A model generated the notes under the pieces. It saw nothing but the letters and a program-made list of their open reading frames with translations, was not told the DNA's origin and made no database searches. From Martinezella dioscoreae (GTDB lineage Bacteria; Pseudomonadota; Alphaproteobacteria; Rhizobiales; Rhizobiaceae), in the NCBI RefSeq assembly GCF_009176305.1, contig NZ_BLAJ01000009.1, positions 62,001 to 126,000 on the forward strand: a DNA stretch of 64,000 nucleotides, written 5' to 3'. This document shows positions 63,444-64,000 of this stretch, piece after piece. The first letter of the stretch is position 1. Every line of letters starts with the position of its first letter. A program made the translations under genes and the position numbers.

Positions 63444-64000
63444 TCGAAATCCACCCTGCGGCCTGCGAGATAGGCGAGGAATTCCGAGGCGAGCAGCGCC
63501 GCCATGGAAATGACGATGGCGATGATGGTCAGCCGCATGGCGCCGGCATCGCCGCCTGGAACCTGCGTGAAGGTGTAGATCGCCGAAGACAGCGTCTGGG
63601 TCTCGCCGGGAATGTTGGAGACGAAGGTGATGGTGGCGCCGAATTCGCCCATGGCCTTGGCGAAGGAGAGGATCATGCCGGCGATGATCCCGGGCAGGAT
63701 CAAGGGCAGCGTGATCGTCAGAAAGGTCCAGATGGGGCTGGCGCCCAGCGTGCCGGCGGCTTCCTCCAGCTTGCGGTCGACGGCTTCGATCGACAGGCGG
63801 ATGCTTCTGACCATCAACGGGAAACCCATGACGCCGCAGGCAAGTGCTGCCCCAGTCCAGCGGAAGGAGAAGACGAGGCCGAGATATTGATCAAGTAAAG
63901 ATCCGATCGGGCCCTTTCGGCCGAAGAGGATCAGGAGGATGAAGCCGGTGACGACGGGCGGCAGGATCAGCGGCAGATGGATAACGCCATTGAGGACCGA
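63440..64000 (-). CDS. modB: Molybdate ABC transporter permease (5' end outside window)
   Basis: ModB is the inner-membrane channel of the molybdate importer. The frame is open to the window edge (186 visible residues, C-terminal part). Seen: hydrophobic HLPLILPPVVTGFILLILFG, ALACGVMGFPLMVRSI, the EAA cytoplasmic loop EEAAGTLGASPIWTFLTITLP, and GEFGATITFVSNIPGETQTL, a ModB mark. The start, at higher coordinates, and modA are not in the window. It overlaps modC by four bases. Confidence 0.93.
   Translation of the reverse strand, partial: SVLNGVIHLPLILPPVVTGFILLILFGRKGPIGSLLDQYLGLVFSFRWTGAALACGVMGFPLMVRSIRLSIEAVDRKLEEAAGTLGASPIWTFLTITLPLILPGIIAGMILSFAKAMGEFGATITFVSNIPGETQTLSSAIYTFTQVPGGDAGAMRLTIIAIVISMAALLASEFLAYLAGRRVDFE

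Overview
The window looks like the origin-proximal part of the main chromosome of a Rhizobiaceae alphaproteobacterium, most likely Rhizobium or a close relative. The grounds are the gene order (secB, dnaQ-coaE-aroE-maf-PPDK regulator, hemE, rho, mnmE-mnmG-rsmG-parA-parB), family marks such as TrcR (DUF1013), the very large NAD-glutamate dehydrogenase, an alphaproteobacterial LexA box and Rhizobiales-type palindromic repeats. No rRNA, tRNA, CRISPR array, insertion sequence or prophage was seen. Nearly all of it is vertically inherited core genome.

Left flank and origin (1-14 kb). The end of secB is followed by a leftward block (dnaQ, coaE, aroE, maf, kinase/phosphorylase regulator). The spacer between that block and hemE has four DnaA-box-like 9-mers, two of them perfect, plus an A+T-rich tract, and is the probable chromosomal oriC. 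Rightward from it run hemE-hemJ, rho, mnmE, mnmG, rsmG, parA and parB, so transcription diverges from the origin. Five parS-like palindromes (consensus TGTTTCACGTGAAACA) lie between 2.6 and 13.6 kb, several inside start or stop regions of genes. Two more lie at 38.4 and 43.0 kb.

13.5-36 kb. Leftward leuS-lptE-holA (translation, outer-membrane LPS assembly, replication clamp loader), yggS, leftward trcR, acsA, an alpha/beta hydrolase, a small SDH-assembly-factor-like gene, then htpX-rsmB-heparinase-like-purH rightward, an MFS transporter and the 1596-residue NAD-glutamate dehydrogenase leftward.

36-48 kb. pdxY-like kinase, beta-carbonic anhydrase, lytic transglycosylase, asd, dps, a short-chain dehydrogenase with an ArsR regulator, a PAP2 phosphatase, leuB, a TIM-barrel isomerase, leuD, a small membrane protein, a CitE-like lyase, a DUF1737 protein and a small zincin.

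48-64 kb. A LexA-controlled mutagenesis cassette imuA-imuB-dnaE2, bfd-bfr iron storage, rppH, then a leftward envelope group (divergent polysaccharide deacetylase, ctpA, EnvC-like), rlmH-rsfS, a DUF1330 protein and a molybdate locus (modE-like regulator convergent with modC-modB, the last cut by the window end).

I did not find a convincing undescribed system. The most rewarding observations concern the origin/partition landscape (oriC, parS sites embedded in coding sequence and two distal parS-like sites), the SOS box, two copies of a dispersed palindromic repeat, and an ArsR/SDR pair with an inverted repeat between them.
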